Part shown: positions 9,897 to 19,019 of the stretch, piece after piece
How positions within the stretch are numbered: the stretch's first letter is position 1
How the letters are laid out: every line of letters begins with the position of its first letter
Assembly (NCBI GenBank): GCA_011390955.1
Contig: JAABRM010000008.1
Span: 62,001 to 126,000, forward strand
Origin: Oscillatoriales cyanobacterium
GTDB lineage: Bacteria; Cyanobacteriota; Cyanobacteriia; Cyanobacteriales; Laspinemataceae
DNA length: 64,000 nt
Reading direction: 5' to 3'
The notes under the pieces: model-generated
What the model saw: only the letters and a program-made list of their open reading frames with translations
Databases searched by the model: none
Told to the model about the DNA's origin: nothing
Program-made: the position numbers and the translations under genes

Positions 9897-10814
9897 TTAG
9901 GCCATTTCCGCGAATACCATTTTGGGGATTAATTGAGGAGGTTCGCTATCAGAAATTACGGCAATGCCTAGAAATTCCCCAGCTTCAGAATGGACTCGAA
10001 AAGCTGAATTTTCTGTCGGTGACTGGTTAGATAAAAACTCGGTAATTTTCTGCCCTTGGCACCAACGACGAGCGATCGCATTTTCCAGAGTAATTTCTGG
10101 TAAATGGATTAACCCGGTTACGGGCGAAATCAAATTAAAACTGCCCGATTGTAACTGAGTTTCTAACTCTTCAAAGGTGATACTTTCCTCAAGAGTAAAG
10201 CCACTACTTTCGGTGCGAGTCAAATGGGCCAGAGTGCCCCCCGTACCGAGACGCTGCCCCAGGTCACGAGCGATCGCCCGAATATAAGTTCCCGGCCCAC
10301 AGGCGATCGCCAGATCCAATTCAGGAAAGTCCCCATCACGCCAATCTAGGAATTTAATCTCGGAAACCTCCACCTCCCGGACAGGCACCTCCACCGCTTC
10401 CCCGCGACGGGCTAAATCATATAATCGTTGACCTTGGACTTGAATCGCACTATAAGCCGGTGGGACTTGGGGAATTTTACCGACAAATTCCCTCAAAACA
10501 GCGATCGCGACCTCCGGCAATCGCTCCACGGACACCGGCTCACAAGTCAACATTTCCCCTTCTAAATCATCGGTCGTCGTGGTTACACCTAAGCGAATCG
10601 TAGCGCGGTAAGCTTTATTTTGGGGCAAATACTGCAACAATCGAGTTGCCCTACCGACCGCCACGGGCAAAACCCCAGTGGCCGCAGGATCCAAAGTGCC
10701 AGCGTGACCCACACGCTTAGTCCGCAACAGTCGTCGGATGCGGGCGACACAATCGTGGGAAGTCATTTGTGCAGGTTTATTCAGACTCAAAAATCCGGAC
10801 ACGGCATTAAACAA
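9897..10814 (-). CDS. truB: tRNA pseudouridine(55) synthase TruB
   Basis: 305 residues. It isomerises U55 to pseudouridine in the T-loop of tRNAs. The start [17 protein letters not shown] and the motif [17 protein letters not shown], which holds the catalytic Asp of GTLDP, are diagnostic. Further conserved blocks are [26 protein letters not shown] and [12 protein letters not shown]. The C-terminal ~80 residues form the PUA-like tail found in bacterial TruB. The length is normal. The enzyme acts on the nucleotide next to the one methylated by the convergent neighbour TrmFO. Confidence 0.97.
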   Translation of the reverse strand: MFNAVSGFLSLNKPAQMTSHDCVARIRRLLRTKRVGHAGTLDPAATGVLPVAVGRATRLLQYLPQNKAYRATIRLGVTTTTDDLEGEMLTCEPVSVERLPEVAIAVLREFVGKIPQVPPAYSAIQVQGQRLYDLARRGEAVEVPVREVEVSEIKFLDWRDGDFPELDLAIACGPGTYIRAIARDLGQRLGTGGTLAHLTRTESSGFTLEESITFEELETQLQSGSFNLISPVTGLIHLPEITLENAIARRWCQGQKITEFLSNQSPTENSAFRVHSEAGEFLGIAVISDSEPPQLIPKMVFAEMA

Positions 10815-11002
10815 TGAGTAGTGATTGATATTGTACTATTAACTACTGTTTTAACCACTGTTACTTAGCAGGAAGATGCTCTCGGCCTGCCATTTACCAT
10901 CAGAAAAATTTTTTACCTATTTTGCCCTGATTCAGCAGAAGCAGTCATCAATTCTAGTGGACAAATCGATGTCAAAAGTGTTAATGATGAGGGAGGACAT
11001 AA

Positions 11003-11023
11003 ATGAGGGGTCTAACCCCTCAT
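11003..11023 (+). promoter_or_regulatory. Perfect 8-bp hairpin over the leader ATG
   Basis: ATGAGGGG and CCCCTCAT pair perfectly around the loop TCTAA. There is no T-run after it, so it does not look like an intrinsic terminator. It would sequester the leader ORF start codon and could affect translation of the following RodZ-like gene. Confidence 0.5.
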
Positions 11024-11080
11024 TCAGGGCTGCGGCTACCAGAAAAATTTTGTTGTACTCAGCCAAGGAGACATCGGTGA
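11003..11080 (+). CDS. Possible 25-codon leader ORF overlapping the RodZ-like gene
   Basis: A small frame starts at ATG 11003, seven bases after GGGAGGA, a good ribosome-binding site. It runs 25 codons (MRGLTPHSGLRLP...) and ends with TGA at 11078-11080, which shares its A with the ATG at 11080 of the next gene (TGATG). Such overlap usually means translational coupling. The start codon itself lies in the hairpin at 11003-11023. No homologue is recognised and the frame may be fortuitous. Confidence 0.35.
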   Translation: MRGLTPHSGLRLPEKFCCTQPRRHR

Positions 11081-11799
11081 TGTTAAGAGCTAATTCAACG
11101 TTTGGTTTTACCCCGGATTTACTAGGAACTTTTGCCAAACCACAGACCGGAAGCAAATCCCCCAAGCCTTTGCCGGGGCAAAATCAGCGCCATGGCAATG
11201 CTCATCAAGCCCACCAACAGGATCATCAAGCAGTCAGTGATGTTGTCGCCAAAAATAGCCACGATCGGGGTGTCAGTAAACCTGTCAGTAAATCTGTCAG
11301 CAAACCTGTCAGTAAACCTGTGACGAATGATTGGCAAGAATTCTTGCTTAAAATTGGTCAGCAATTCCGTGATGTTCGCATTTCCCTGGGAATGTCGCAG
11401 TACCAACTCCATTACCAAACCCTCGTACCGATCGCCCATATTCAAGCCTTGGAAGCCGGACAAATTGAAGCCTTGCCCACGGCAGTCTATGTGCGAGGAT
11501 TTGTGAGAAAAATTGGTACAGCTTTGGGGTTAGATGGCGATCGCCTAGTGGATTCGATGCCTGAAGCCGATCCAGCCAGAGTCATCCTGGGTTCTGGGTG
11601 TTTATTGTCCAAGTCTTCTCCGTCGCCAATTCTCCTAACTCGGATGCATTTATATATGGGCTATTTTGCCCTGTTGCTCATATCCGGTGTTTGGTTACAA
11701 CGGCAAGAAAATGCAGCCCAAACTCAAATAGAAAAGTCAGCTTTCTCTGAAATTCAGGCAAATGCCAGCACTGAAACAAAATCCTCTACTCAACCTTAG
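11080..11799 (+). CDS. RodZ-like helix-turn-helix membrane protein
   Basis: 239 residues from ATG 11080, chosen because GGAG lies nine bases upstream. An in-frame ATG at 10876 would add 68 residues of unlikely composition. After a low-complexity N-terminus and a VSKPVSKSVSKPVSKPV tract comes an HTH_25-type domain (FRDVRISLGMSQYQLHYQT ... IQALEAGQIEALPTAVYVRG) at about 90-150, then a membrane helix (YMGYFALLLISGVWL, about 195-210) and a short Q/T/S-rich tail. RodZ proteins link MreB to the membrane in cell-shape control. The usual large extracytoplasmic domain is absent here. The cyanobacterial family also includes plain HTH membrane proteins of unknown role. Confidence 0.7.
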   Translation: MLRANSTFGFTPDLLGTFAKPQTGSKSPKPLPGQNQRHGNAHQAHQQDHQAVSDVVAKNSHDRGVSKPVSKSVSKPVSKPVTNDWQEFLLKIGQQFRDVRISLGMSQYQLHYQTLVPIAHIQALEAGQIEALPTAVYVRGFVRKIGTALGLDGDRLVDSMPEADPARVILGSGCLLSKSSPSPILLTRMHLYMGYFALLLISGVWLQRQENAAQTQIEKSAFSEIQANASTETKSSTQP

Positions 11800-12124
11800 C
11801 CATCAGCGGGGCGGAAATGATCCGGTAAAACCAGTGCTTGAAATCTCAATGCTCGATCTAAAAAGCGATTGATCTGCTTCCAATTTTGATTAACTGACCC
11901 GTAGGGATTCCACTTGGGTGATTTTTGACCCTGGTTGAATTCCTCGATTTCTTTCTTCTAGGTCTGAACTGCGAATCTGTTTCTTTTCCGGTCTTAAGTA
12001 GCATCTGGAATTACTTGATGCTTTGATTTCGGGTTAAATCAATATCAAACTGAATATAACTGAATTGGCACTGATGGCCGTGAATAATAAACTGCGATCG
12101 AAACTCAATCCCTGAACCAATAAA
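11800..12124. other. Intergenic stretch with no recognised feature
   Basis: This 325-bp gap lies between the RodZ-like gene and the NACHT gene. Apart from a single GCGATCG-type site near 12095, no RNA gene, clear terminator or repeat is visible. It presumably holds the NACHT gene promoter. Confidence 0.6.
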
Positions 12125-14647
12125 ATGCTCCCACAAATTGTTCGCACCCTAATCAATTTGCTTCCGGGCAAGTCTCACCAAAGCTTCTTGCCCAATGGTT
12201 CTTATGCCACTGTTGTTCCGCAAAATTGTCGGGGACTTCGACATCAGCGGTCTGCTGATTTCTTTATTCCCCAAAGACTCACCCCAGACAGCAGTAATTT
12301 ACTTTCCCAGTCAATCATTCAAGCCAAGGAATCTACCGGCAGCTTGGAAATTTGGGATGTCTTGGCGGCAATGGTCACGGATCCATCCTCCAGACGGATT
12401 GCTTTAATTGGCAGTCCGGGGAGCGGAAAAACAAGCTTATTGGAGTATATACAGCGCAGTTATGCGGAAAATCGGCACAAAGAGCACCATTCTGGAGTTC
12501 CTCACCTGATTCCCGTCCGCTTGTGTTTGCCGGATATTCAACGGATGATTGCCCAAAATCCTCCATTGAGTTTGGTGGAACTGATCGCACCAGGAGAAAC
12601 CCCGGAAAAACAACAATGGTCTTGGTTGCTGAATCGGGGAGAGTGTTTGGTGATGTTGGATGGTTTGGATGAAGTGGATAGCAGTAACGATCCAGACGAT
12701 TCGCGGGAGCGATCCGCTTTGGGGAATTGCACCAGTGCGCGGGGTCAGATTAGCCACTGGATCGAGCAGCAGATGCAAGCTTATCCCAATACTCCGTTTA
12801 TTATTACTGCCACTTCCCATGCTTATCACCTCAGACCTTTGGCAGATGTGGGAATGGTTCTGGAGTTGCAGCCGTTTAGCGATCGACAAATTCAAGAATT
12901 TTTGCATCATTGGTATCAGGTCAGCGATCGCTATTCCTCATCGCAGTTTGCCCCAGAAATGAATATTGAGAATAAAAGTAAGCGATTGCTGGGTGAGATT
13001 AAATCGGTGCGATCGGTGGCGAATATGGCCACCAACCCATTATTACTCACGGCGATCGCCCTGGTCTACGATTTGGGTCAAATTCCCCCTCGCCGAGTAG
13101 AACTTTATCAAGCCCTTTGTGATGTCTTGCTGAATCCAATAGGTAAAAAAGAAGAGGGTTTCATGCTTAAGAAAACTTTCTTACAAAAACTGGCTTTGGG
13201 CTTAATGGAGCAAAAAACTAGCCAATTTACTAGCAACTCATTAGGCACGCTGTTAGGAGAAAAAGTAGCCCCATTACCTGAATTAGAAAGTTTCGGGGGT
13301 TTATTAGTTGAAATTCAACCCGGAGTTTATAAATTTTCCCATAAAATTTTTCAAGAATATTTAGCAGCAGTCGAAATCAAGGATTCTCAGCAAGAAGAAT
13401 TACTGGTGAAAAATATTCAACATCTCTGGTGGCATGAAACAATCAAATTTTATACTGCCATGAGTGAAAATTATCTCACGAATGTGATCGAAGCGGCGCT
13501 CTTGGAACCAAACACCTTAAACTTAGCTTATGATTGCTTGCAGGATTGCTGGCAGGATAATTGTAATGTGCCGTTGCCCCTGCAAAAAATCTTTAACCAG
13601 AAATTAGATAGCGCCCTGGAATCAACCACCCCCAGCATTTTTAAGTCAGCGGCCAAAGTGCGGTTAAAACAACGCTGCCAAAACTTGTTGCAAAGTCAAA
13701 AGTCTGTAGCGATCGATCCTGATTATATTACTAATGCCGAATATCAATTATTTATTGACGATCGCCGCAAATTGGGTCAATCTCGCCAACCGGATCATTG
13801 GTCAAGCAGACAATTTCCCCCTGGAGAGTCTCAGGAGGCGATCGCCGGAGTCCGGGGCAGTGATGCGGAGGAATTTTGTGAATGGTTAACCCAACAATAT
13901 GCGGGGTATGGGGTTAAATTTCGCTTACCTACTTTCGCCGAAGTGCAAAGTCATCCAGCCCATGAAGAACATCTAGGGGCGTGGTGTTATGCAGAAAAAG
14001 ATAAGGCGATCGCGGGATTTTCTGACCAATTCTGGCAACAATGGCAACAGCAAATTGCGATCGTCCTGGATCGTGACCTGGAACATTTGCGTCGTCAACA
14101 AAAAGCCTTAAAGCTTGACTTAACTCGCGCCTTAACTCGTGAGATAGCCTTAAAACTAGCTGAAGCGGAAAAACAGCAATTGCTTGAACAAATTTCTCAA
14201 CGATTACAGCGGGGTAAATCCCACGAACTCGTCAAAAATTTAGCTCATATTCACGAGTTAGTATTTACCTTAAGTAATGTCGATAAGTTTGAACAAATTC
14301 GGGAATTTGCCCTAAAAATTTCTAAAATTCGCCAGCTTTTTGCTTTGCGCCAACTGCTGCGATATAATCCCGGTGAATTTGACATAATTCGGCAGGATTT
14401 TTTGCTGATTTATATCTGTTTTAATTGCTTAAATAATTATCAAATCACGATGACTGAAAATTCAGCGATGTCTTGGTCGTACTCTCAGAATGTTGCCAAA
14501 GAACTGCTGAAACCTAGTCACTACTATGAGCAAAAGAAAAATGAAGCCCTCAATCTTTATGCTTTTTTTGTCCTCATCCATCAGCGTCATTTTCACCAAT
14601 TGCCCGCTTTTGAAGGAATTAGAATTGTTAAAGAATCCGTCGCATAA
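12125..14647 (+). CDS. NACHT-family NTPase with degenerate FGE-like module
   Basis: 840 residues. The NACHT domain has Walker A GSPGSGKTS at 96-104 and Walker B CLVMLDGLDEVD at 174-185, followed by the helical ARC-like region (MATNPLLLTAIALVYD, KFSHKIFQEYLAAVEI). Residues ~535-640 (DYITNAEYQLFIDDRRKLGQ, GSDAEEFCEWLTQQYAGYG, VKFRLPTFAEVQSHP) look like a shortened formylglycine-generating/C-type-lectin fold domain. The remaining ~200 residues are helical and coiled-coil rich. Bacterial NACHT proteins include anti-phage NLR-like sensors, and FGE-like folds serve in some as variable ligand-binding domains. No effector domain or defence partner gene is seen, so a defence role is only a possibility. 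Confidence 0.88.
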   Translation: MLPQIVRTLINLLPGKSHQSFLPNGSYATVVPQNCRGLRHQRSADFFIPQRLTPDSSNLLSQSIIQAKESTGSLEIWDVLAAMVTDPSSRRIALIGSPGSGKTSLLEYIQRSYAENRHKEHHSGVPHLIPVRLCLPDIQRMIAQNPPLSLVELIAPGETPEKQQWSWLLNRGECLVMLDGLDEVDSSNDPDDSRERSALGNCTSARGQISHWIEQQMQAYPNTPFIITATSHAYHLRPLADVGMVLELQPFSDRQIQEFLHHWYQVSDRYSSSQFAPEMNIENKSKRLLGEIKSVRSVANMATNPLLLTAIALVYDLGQIPPRRVELYQALCDVLLNPIGKKEEGFMLKKTFLQKLALGLMEQKTSQFTSNSLGTLLGEKVAPLPELESFGGLLVEIQPGVYKFSHKIFQEYLAAVEIKDSQQEELLVKNIQHLWWHETIKFYTAMSENYLTNVIEAALLEPNTLNLAYDCLQDCWQDNCNVPLPLQKIFNQKLDSALESTTPSIFKSAAKVRLKQRCQNLLQSQKSVAIDPDYITNAEYQLFIDDRRKLGQSRQPDHWSSRQFPPGESQEAIAGVRGSDAEEFCEWLTQQYAGYGVKFRLPTFAEVQSHPAHEEHLGAWCYAEKDKAIAGFSDQFWQQWQQQIAIVLDRDLEHLRRQQKALKLDLTRALTREIALKLAEAEKQQLLEQISQRLQRGKSHELVKNLAHIHELVFTLSNVDKFEQIREFALKISKIRQLFALRQLLRYNPGEFDIIRQDFLLIYICFNCLNNYQITMTENSAMSWSYSQNVAKELLKPSHYYEQKKNEALNLYAFFVLIHQRHFHQLPAFEGIRIVKESVA

Positions 14648-14657
14648 ATGAGATATC

Positions 14658-14682
14658 ATCCGGTTGTAAAAACCGGATTTAA
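14658..14682. terminator. Hairpin between convergent NACHT and invertase genes
   Basis: ATCCGGTT and AACCGGAT pair perfectly around GTAAA, and are followed by TTTAAT. The hairpin lies 11 bases after the NACHT stop codon and before the invertase stop on the other strand. It is probably a bidirectional terminator, with a short U-run. Confidence 0.7.
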
Positions 14683-14725
14683 TATCACAAAGCAACATAA
14701 TAGCAAATAAATTTCACAAAACTAT

Positions 14726-16123
14726 TTACTCGTGATTGGGAATATAACTTTTAAAAGTCATAAACCCGATCGCATCAGGATTTTTGAGAATTTCTTCGGC
14801 TAATAAAAATCCGGCAATTGACCAGGTTTGATACTTCCGTGATTCTTTACCCACTAAACGGCCATTTTTGCCATCATAATATTCCGCCCAATCATCTTTT
14901 TCCAATCGGGCAGCGGCAATTTCGATCGCTTTTTCCGCCAGTTCTGGTCTGCCGGTTTTATACGCCGCAGCGGTTAACATCCACAGCAAAACCGGCCAAT
15001 TTCCTCCGTTATGATAAGACCAAGGGCGGTTTTTGGGATCGCATCCCGTCAATATTTCCCAATCGCGATATTTTAGGGCTGGAAAACAAATTTTCATCGG
15101 CATACAGCCAACTAAATCCTCCCACCGCTGTGCGATCGCATTCATAATTTTTTGAGACTGCTGTTCGCTGGCAAGACCAGAAAGAATTGCCATCAAATTT
15201 CCCACTGTAAAAAAGCGACAATCTAGATGGGATGGGCCTAAATTACCCGCCAGATAGCCCCCGTCTTCTGTCAGCCAACGACTTAATTGATCGTAAGGAA
15301 TTGAGTCAGAATAAATATTAAATTGATTTAGGGCTGCTTCGCCATATTCTTCACTTTTAAACCGATAAATCTCATTTAACCTTTCCAAGTCCAGCCAATA
15401 ATGACGGCGAATGTGATTAATTAGCGGTTGGAAGCGATTAGTCACCGCCAAATTCACATCAGCATTTTCGGCGTTATTGACTAACAATTCTTGAGCCGCA
15501 CATAAGGCAGTATAAAATAATGATTGAATCTCTAACGGATGTCCGTTAATGCCCATGCGTCGGTCAATCATGCAAGCACCATCGGGAACCAAAAGGGTGG
15601 GATACATATCAAAGCGAGCGGATAGGCAAAGTCCCATGATTAACCGAATTCCTTTTTGGAATTCTGGTTGATGTGCTAGGGTGTAATCACCCGTGACTTT
15701 GACATAAGCTCGTAATAAAAATAGCCACCAAAGACAAGAGTCAACAGGGGTGACTCGACCGATCGCATGATCCCCAAAATCCGCTCGTAAAGATTGATTT
15801 CCGGCATCGGCGACCACCTTAAAACTGGCAGGCATTAAGCCTCGACCGGGTTCGAGAAAATCGAGTTGTTTTTCTTTAATTTGCAGTTTTAAGGTTTGAA
15901 TCAGAAAATTATGGACAATTTCTGTATTTCCCCGAATTAAAAAGACCAAGGCGCAGGGAACAAAATCGCGAATAAAGCACTGATCGTAATTGAGGGCTTC
16001 TACGGTAGGATCTGATGCGGCCACCGTGCCAATCGGTTGATTGTGGTGATAGATAATTGTATTTTTCAGAAGTTGCCACGCTTGCTCGTTTAAGTGTTCT
16101 CTCAAAGTAGTAGATTTGTTCAT
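14726..16123 (-). CDS. Alkaline/neutral invertase, GH100 family
   Basis: 465 residues, the size of cyanobacterial InvA-type enzymes, which hydrolyse sucrose to glucose and fructose in the cytoplasm. The N-terminal block [20 protein letters not shown], then [55 protein letters not shown]-like [17 protein letters not shown] and DWAEYYDG are family hallmarks. By analogy with the characterised Anabaena InvA (from memory), the catalytic pair should be the Asp of CMIDRRMG (~187) and the Glu of DWAEYYDG (~414); both are present. No sucrose synthesis gene lies nearby. Confidence 0.95.
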   Translation of the reverse strand: MNKSTTLREHLNEQAWQLLKNTIIYHHNQPIGTVAASDPTVEALNYDQCFIRDFVPCALVFLIRGNTEIVHNFLIQTLKLQIKEKQLDFLEPGRGLMPASFKVVADAGNQSLRADFGDHAIGRVTPVDSCLWWLFLLRAYVKVTGDYTLAHQPEFQKGIRLIMGLCLSARFDMYPTLLVPDGACMIDRRMGINGHPLEIQSLFYTALCAAQELLVNNAENADVNLAVTNRFQPLINHIRRHYWLDLERLNEIYRFKSEEYGEAALNQFNIYSDSIPYDQLSRWLTEDGGYLAGNLGPSHLDCRFFTVGNLMAILSGLASEQQSQKIMNAIAQRWEDLVGCMPMKICFPALKYRDWEILTGCDPKNRPWSYHNGGNWPVLLWMLTAAAYKTGRPELAEKAIEIAAARLEKDDWAEYYDGKNGRLVGKESRKYQTWSIAGFLLAEEILKNPDAIGFMTFKSYIPNHE

Positions 16124-16258
16124 TGATAAATTAGGGGAACATTGCTCCCAAAACGTCAGAAAAATTTAAGGGTTTGGCGATCGCGCATCACATAAATGCT
16201 GTTCACCCTTGACCAGGCTACTCGCGAAATTGCCAGTCCACCTCATCAGGTTATACTA

Positions 16259-16305
16259 ATTTTATCGGTAATTTTGTAAAATATTTATAAAATTACCGAT
16301 AAAAT
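16259..16305. repeat. Perfect 17-bp inverted repeat in a 329-bp gap
   Basis: Arms ATTTTATCGGTAATTTT (16259-16275) and AAAATTACCGATAAAAT (16289-16305) pair perfectly around a 13-base AT-rich loop. It lies upstream of the invertase start (16123) and downstream of the aminotransferase stop (16453), both leftward genes. It may be a terminator for the aminotransferase or an operator for the invertase. The rest of the 16124-16452 gap shows nothing else recognisable. Confidence 0.9.
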
Positions 16306-16452
16306 ATTGCTACATATCAACGATTAAAGATTCCCCCTATTCCCCAATGGCGGCTAGGGGGGATCTATCGATGCAGACTGATTAGCATTCTTCGGGCAAA
16401 AAACTGAGATAACAAGCTGAGATAAAAACATGAGATATCGTCGGTGGAAAGG

Positions 16453-17277
16453 TTAACCCGTTAAGTCAATGCTGGGGTCAAAAAAACGCCGAAAACTAGC
16501 AAAAATCGCCGGATTAGGCGAATAATGCCGCACCTGTTCCCCTATCCGCACTTGGCGAATGGGGACTAATTCCATCACACTATTACTCATCGCCATTGCT
16601 TCAAATCCCCGGATCAGATCCTCAGTCCAAGGTTCTTCCTGGACTAACTGCCCCTGACTCCTCAACCAGTCAATCAGTTGCGATCGCATCAAACCGGGCA
16701 AAATTCCCCCGTTGTCAGGGGGAGTCCACCAGCGTCCGTCTTGCCACCCCCAGAGATTGCCAATACTGGTTTCCAGCCATTGACCCCGGTCATCCACCAA
16801 AATCGCATCGTCAGCCCCTTGCTGTTTTGCCCCTTGTAACGCCAACCAACAAGCTAAATAATTGCCGGTTTTATGGTCGGGCAGCGATCGCCGAAACTGG
16901 GGCGCATCCCACACCACCACGGAAATCCCTTGCTGCTGTTTTGCGGCTAAATCCCCAGGCAGCGATCGCCCGGTAATTAATTCTCGACCATCGGGAAAAA
17001 TCGTCACCCGCAACACCGACCAATGGGCAATCATCGCGGACGCCCCTTCACGAATTTGTTGCCAGTTTGGTTCGGGCCAGCCAAAGATATTTAAACTATG
17101 TTTGAGGCGATCGCAATGTCCTGTCCAATTAGTCATCGGATGATCCAAAGACCCCCCATAAACTCGTAAAGTCGTAAACACTGTCGCCCCATAAATCAAC
17201 CCTGGATCGTCAATTCTCAACGCTAAAATTCCAGAATCTTGCAATTTTCCCTGATACCAAAATACTTGCAAAGTCAC
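16453..17277 (-). CDS. pabC: Class IV aminotransferase, probable aminodeoxychorismate lyase
   Basis: 274 residues, a PLP-dependent fold-type IV protein. Typical segments are DDPGLIYGATVFTTLRVYGG at 23-42, HCDRLKHSLNIFG, the likely Schiff-base Lys in DHKTGNYLACWLA (~138), LETSIGNLWGW and GILPGLMRSQLIDWL. The best match is 4-amino-4-deoxychorismate lyase, which releases pyruvate to give p-aminobenzoate for folate. Branched-chain and D-amino acid aminotransferases share the fold, so the substrate is inferred from the overall pattern. It does not overlap any folate gene. Confidence 0.75.
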   Translation of the reverse strand: MTLQVFWYQGKLQDSGILALRIDDPGLIYGATVFTTLRVYGGSLDHPMTNWTGHCDRLKHSLNIFGWPEPNWQQIREGASAMIAHWSVLRVTIFPDGRELITGRSLPGDLAAKQQQGISVVVWDAPQFRRSLPDHKTGNYLACWLALQGAKQQGADDAILVDDRGQWLETSIGNLWGWQDGRWWTPPDNGGILPGLMRSQLIDWLRSQGQLVQEEPWTEDLIRGFEAMAMSNSVMELVPIRQVRIGEQVRHYSPNPAIFASFRRFFDPSIDLTG

Positions 17278-17361
17278 GATCGCACCCTATCTGAAAGTTT
17301 AACTTATAGGCAATTTATCGTAGGTTGGATAGATCGAAGCGAAACCCAACTTATAAGTATA

Positions 17362-17448
17362 GTTATGAAGTGTAAAAAAACTTGTCATTCCCGCGAAGGC
17401 GGGAATCCAGAAAACCTCTGTACTTCCGAAGGGACAATAACCGCTATA
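17362..17448. repeat. Interspersed element with ATTCCCGCGAAGGCGGGAAT palindrome
   Basis: The element starts GTTATGAAGTGTAAAAAAAC, contains the palindrome ATTCCCGCGAAGGCGGGAAT and ends near ACAATAACCGCTATA. A second copy with the same ends but a rearranged centre lies at 33275-33382. The centre resembles dRS3-like hairpin repeats known from other bacteria. Flanking 17300-17540 also holds cyanobacterial intergenic motifs such as GTAGGTTGGAT and GGTGCGTTACGC. Confidence 0.85.
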
Positions 17449-17540
17449 ATTTTTGTTGGGTTTCGTGGACGGTGGACCCAACCTACGGACTCTATATATG
17501 GGGTATTATATGGGGTATTGGTGCGTTACGCTTTGCGCTT

Positions 17541-18386
17541 TCACACCCTACCGATCGCGCTTGTATGTAAGTCCTGACGGTGAAATTTCGCCTCCTTCGG
17601 CTGCCTCCCGTTGCCCCTGCTTGCCCTGTTTCCCTCATTTTCCTCATTTTCCTCCTTTGGGGATAACGATTTTTCCTTTGCCGCGATCGAAGGCGATCGA
17701 GTCACACCGATCGCCCCATCCAACTTCACCCCAACCAAATTAGCGCTAGTAAAATCAGTATCTAGCAGGGTCGCACCTGTCAGGTTCGCATTCAACAAAT
17801 TAGCATTTCTCAAATTAGCGCCGGTTAAATCCGCATCACTCAAATCCGCTCCTACTAAATTTACATCACGCAAATCTGCATAAGAGAGATTTGCCCCAGT
17901 CATTTTAGCCTCCTGGAGATTAGCCCCTTGAAAATTAGCCCCCACACTATTAGCTTTTTCTAAATTAACCCGAATTAAATTAGCCCCAAATAAATTCGCC
18001 CCTTGAAGATCGGCGGCAAAAAGATTGCAATTCACCAAGCTAGAAAAGGTCAAATTTGCCCCAGCTAAATTAGCGCGATCGAGTTTTGCCTCCAACAAGT
18101 TGCTACCTTTGGCTTGCACCCCCTGAAGTATGGCAGCGGTCAGGTCAGCATGAACCAAATTTGCAAAACTTAGTTGACAACCACTCAATAAAGCATTTTG
18201 TAAATTTGTTCGACTCAGATTAGCAAATAATAACTGCGCCCCTCTCAGGTCAGCACCACTGAGATTAAGACCCGCAAGGGCTGCTTGATTTAGGTAGCCA
18301 CCTTGACATTGTTTCGTAGCAATTAATCGACTGATCTCAGGGCGATCGCTCATCATATCCCGATCGTTTCTGGAATTATCCGCCAT
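17541..18386 (-). CDS. Pentapeptide-repeat protein
   Basis: 281 residues. About 190 residues are tandem A(D/N)LxX repeats (for example LSGADLRGAQLLFANLSRTN), which fold as a right-handed quadrilateral beta-helix. The N-terminus EISRLIATKQCQGGYLNQA matches the second pentapeptide protein at 19020-19889, so they are paralogues. The ~50-residue C-terminal tail is charged and partly built on repeats (EENEENEG). The start ATG has a near-perfect AAGGAGG ribosome-binding site at 18391-18397, and a 200-bp heptamer array lies directly upstream of that. Function unknown. Confidence 0.9.
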   Translation of the reverse strand: MADNSRNDRDMMSDRPEISRLIATKQCQGGYLNQAALAGLNLSGADLRGAQLLFANLSRTNLQNALLSGCQLSFANLVHADLTAAILQGVQAKGSNLLEAKLDRANLAGANLTFSSLVNCNLFAADLQGANLFGANLIRVNLEKANSVGANFQGANLQEAKMTGANLSYADLRDVNLVGADLSDADLTGANLRNANLLNANLTGATLLDTDFTSANLVGVKLDGAIGVTRSPSIAAKEKSLSPKEENEENEGNRASRGNGRQPKEAKFHRQDLHTSAIGRV

Positions 18387-18400
18387 ATAAACCTCCTTAA

Positions 18401-18606
18401 TAGTTGTTGGTTGTTTGTTGTTTGTTGTTTGTTGTTTGTTGTTTGTTGTTTGTTGTTTGTTGTTGGTTGTTTGTTGTTTGTTGTTGGTTGTTTGTTGTTT
18501 GTTGTTGGTTGTTTGTTGTTAGTTGTTTGTTGTTGGTTGTTGGGTAGGGATTCTTTGGTTGTTAGTTGTTGGTTGTTGGGTAGGGATTCTTTGGTTGTTA
18601 GTTATT
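18401..18606. repeat. Heptamer (STRR) array, GTTGTTT/GTTGGTT type
   Basis: About 200 bp of seven-base units (GTTGTTT with GTTGGTT and GTTAGTT variants), interrupted twice by GGGTAGGGATTCTTTGG. It abuts the ribosome-binding site of the leftward pentapeptide gene, so the mRNA-sense form is C/A-rich (AAACAAC). Tandem heptanucleotides of this kind are known in filamentous cyanobacteria as STRR sequences. Confidence 0.97.
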
Positions 18607-18610
18607 AGTT

Positions 18611-19019
18611 AACATATGCAAAAATTATGAATAACCGCTATCCGTAGGGTGTGTTAGCGAAGCGTAACGCACCAATTCGCTATATATAGATTAATTGCGT
18701 AATTCCTAATATAAATATTTGTCATGTGATTTCAGATATAAAAAAATATCCCAACATTTTTTATATTGATATTGCCGGGGAAATGCCGGGGAAATATTAA
18801 ATGCATCGATCGCCCAAAAAATCTCTTCAATTTTTAAACTAACTACTTATTAATTAATCATTCAAACTCCAAAGGCTTATTTCAGGATTTTTTTTGAGCA
18901 AATAAAATAGACCAGATTTGATTATAAAAAACCCCCCTTAAAAAAGGAGGGTTGGGGCGATCGACGCCGGTATTCTGGCAGAGATAAAATATCGAAAACG
19001 GCGGCAATATCTATTAAAA
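18611..19019. other. Intergenic gap with common cyanobacterial repeat motifs
   Basis: 18644-18673 holds the motif GTAGGGTGTGTTAGCGAAGC followed by GTAACGCACC, a widespread cyanobacterial intergenic repeat. 18930-18958 holds a C-rich/G-rich hairpin of the form ACCCCCCTTAAAAAAGGAGG. This may terminate or flank transcripts between the two leftward pentapeptide genes. Nothing else is recognisable. Confidence 0.6.

Noticed and set aside
10876-11079. N-terminal extension of the RodZ-like protein
   Set aside because: The extra residues look non-conserved and a better ribosome-binding site precedes ATG 11080.
12437-12910. 157-residue minus-strand ORF inside the NACHT gene
   Set aside because: It is antisense to a clear Walker-motif coding region and has no recognisable domain.
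12125-14647. Assignment as a specific named anti-phage system
   Set aside because: No effector domain or partner gene is visible, so only the NACHT family call is supported.
18401-18606. CRISPR-like regular repeat
   Set aside because: Units are seven bases with no unique spacers, and no cas gene is present; this is an STRR array.
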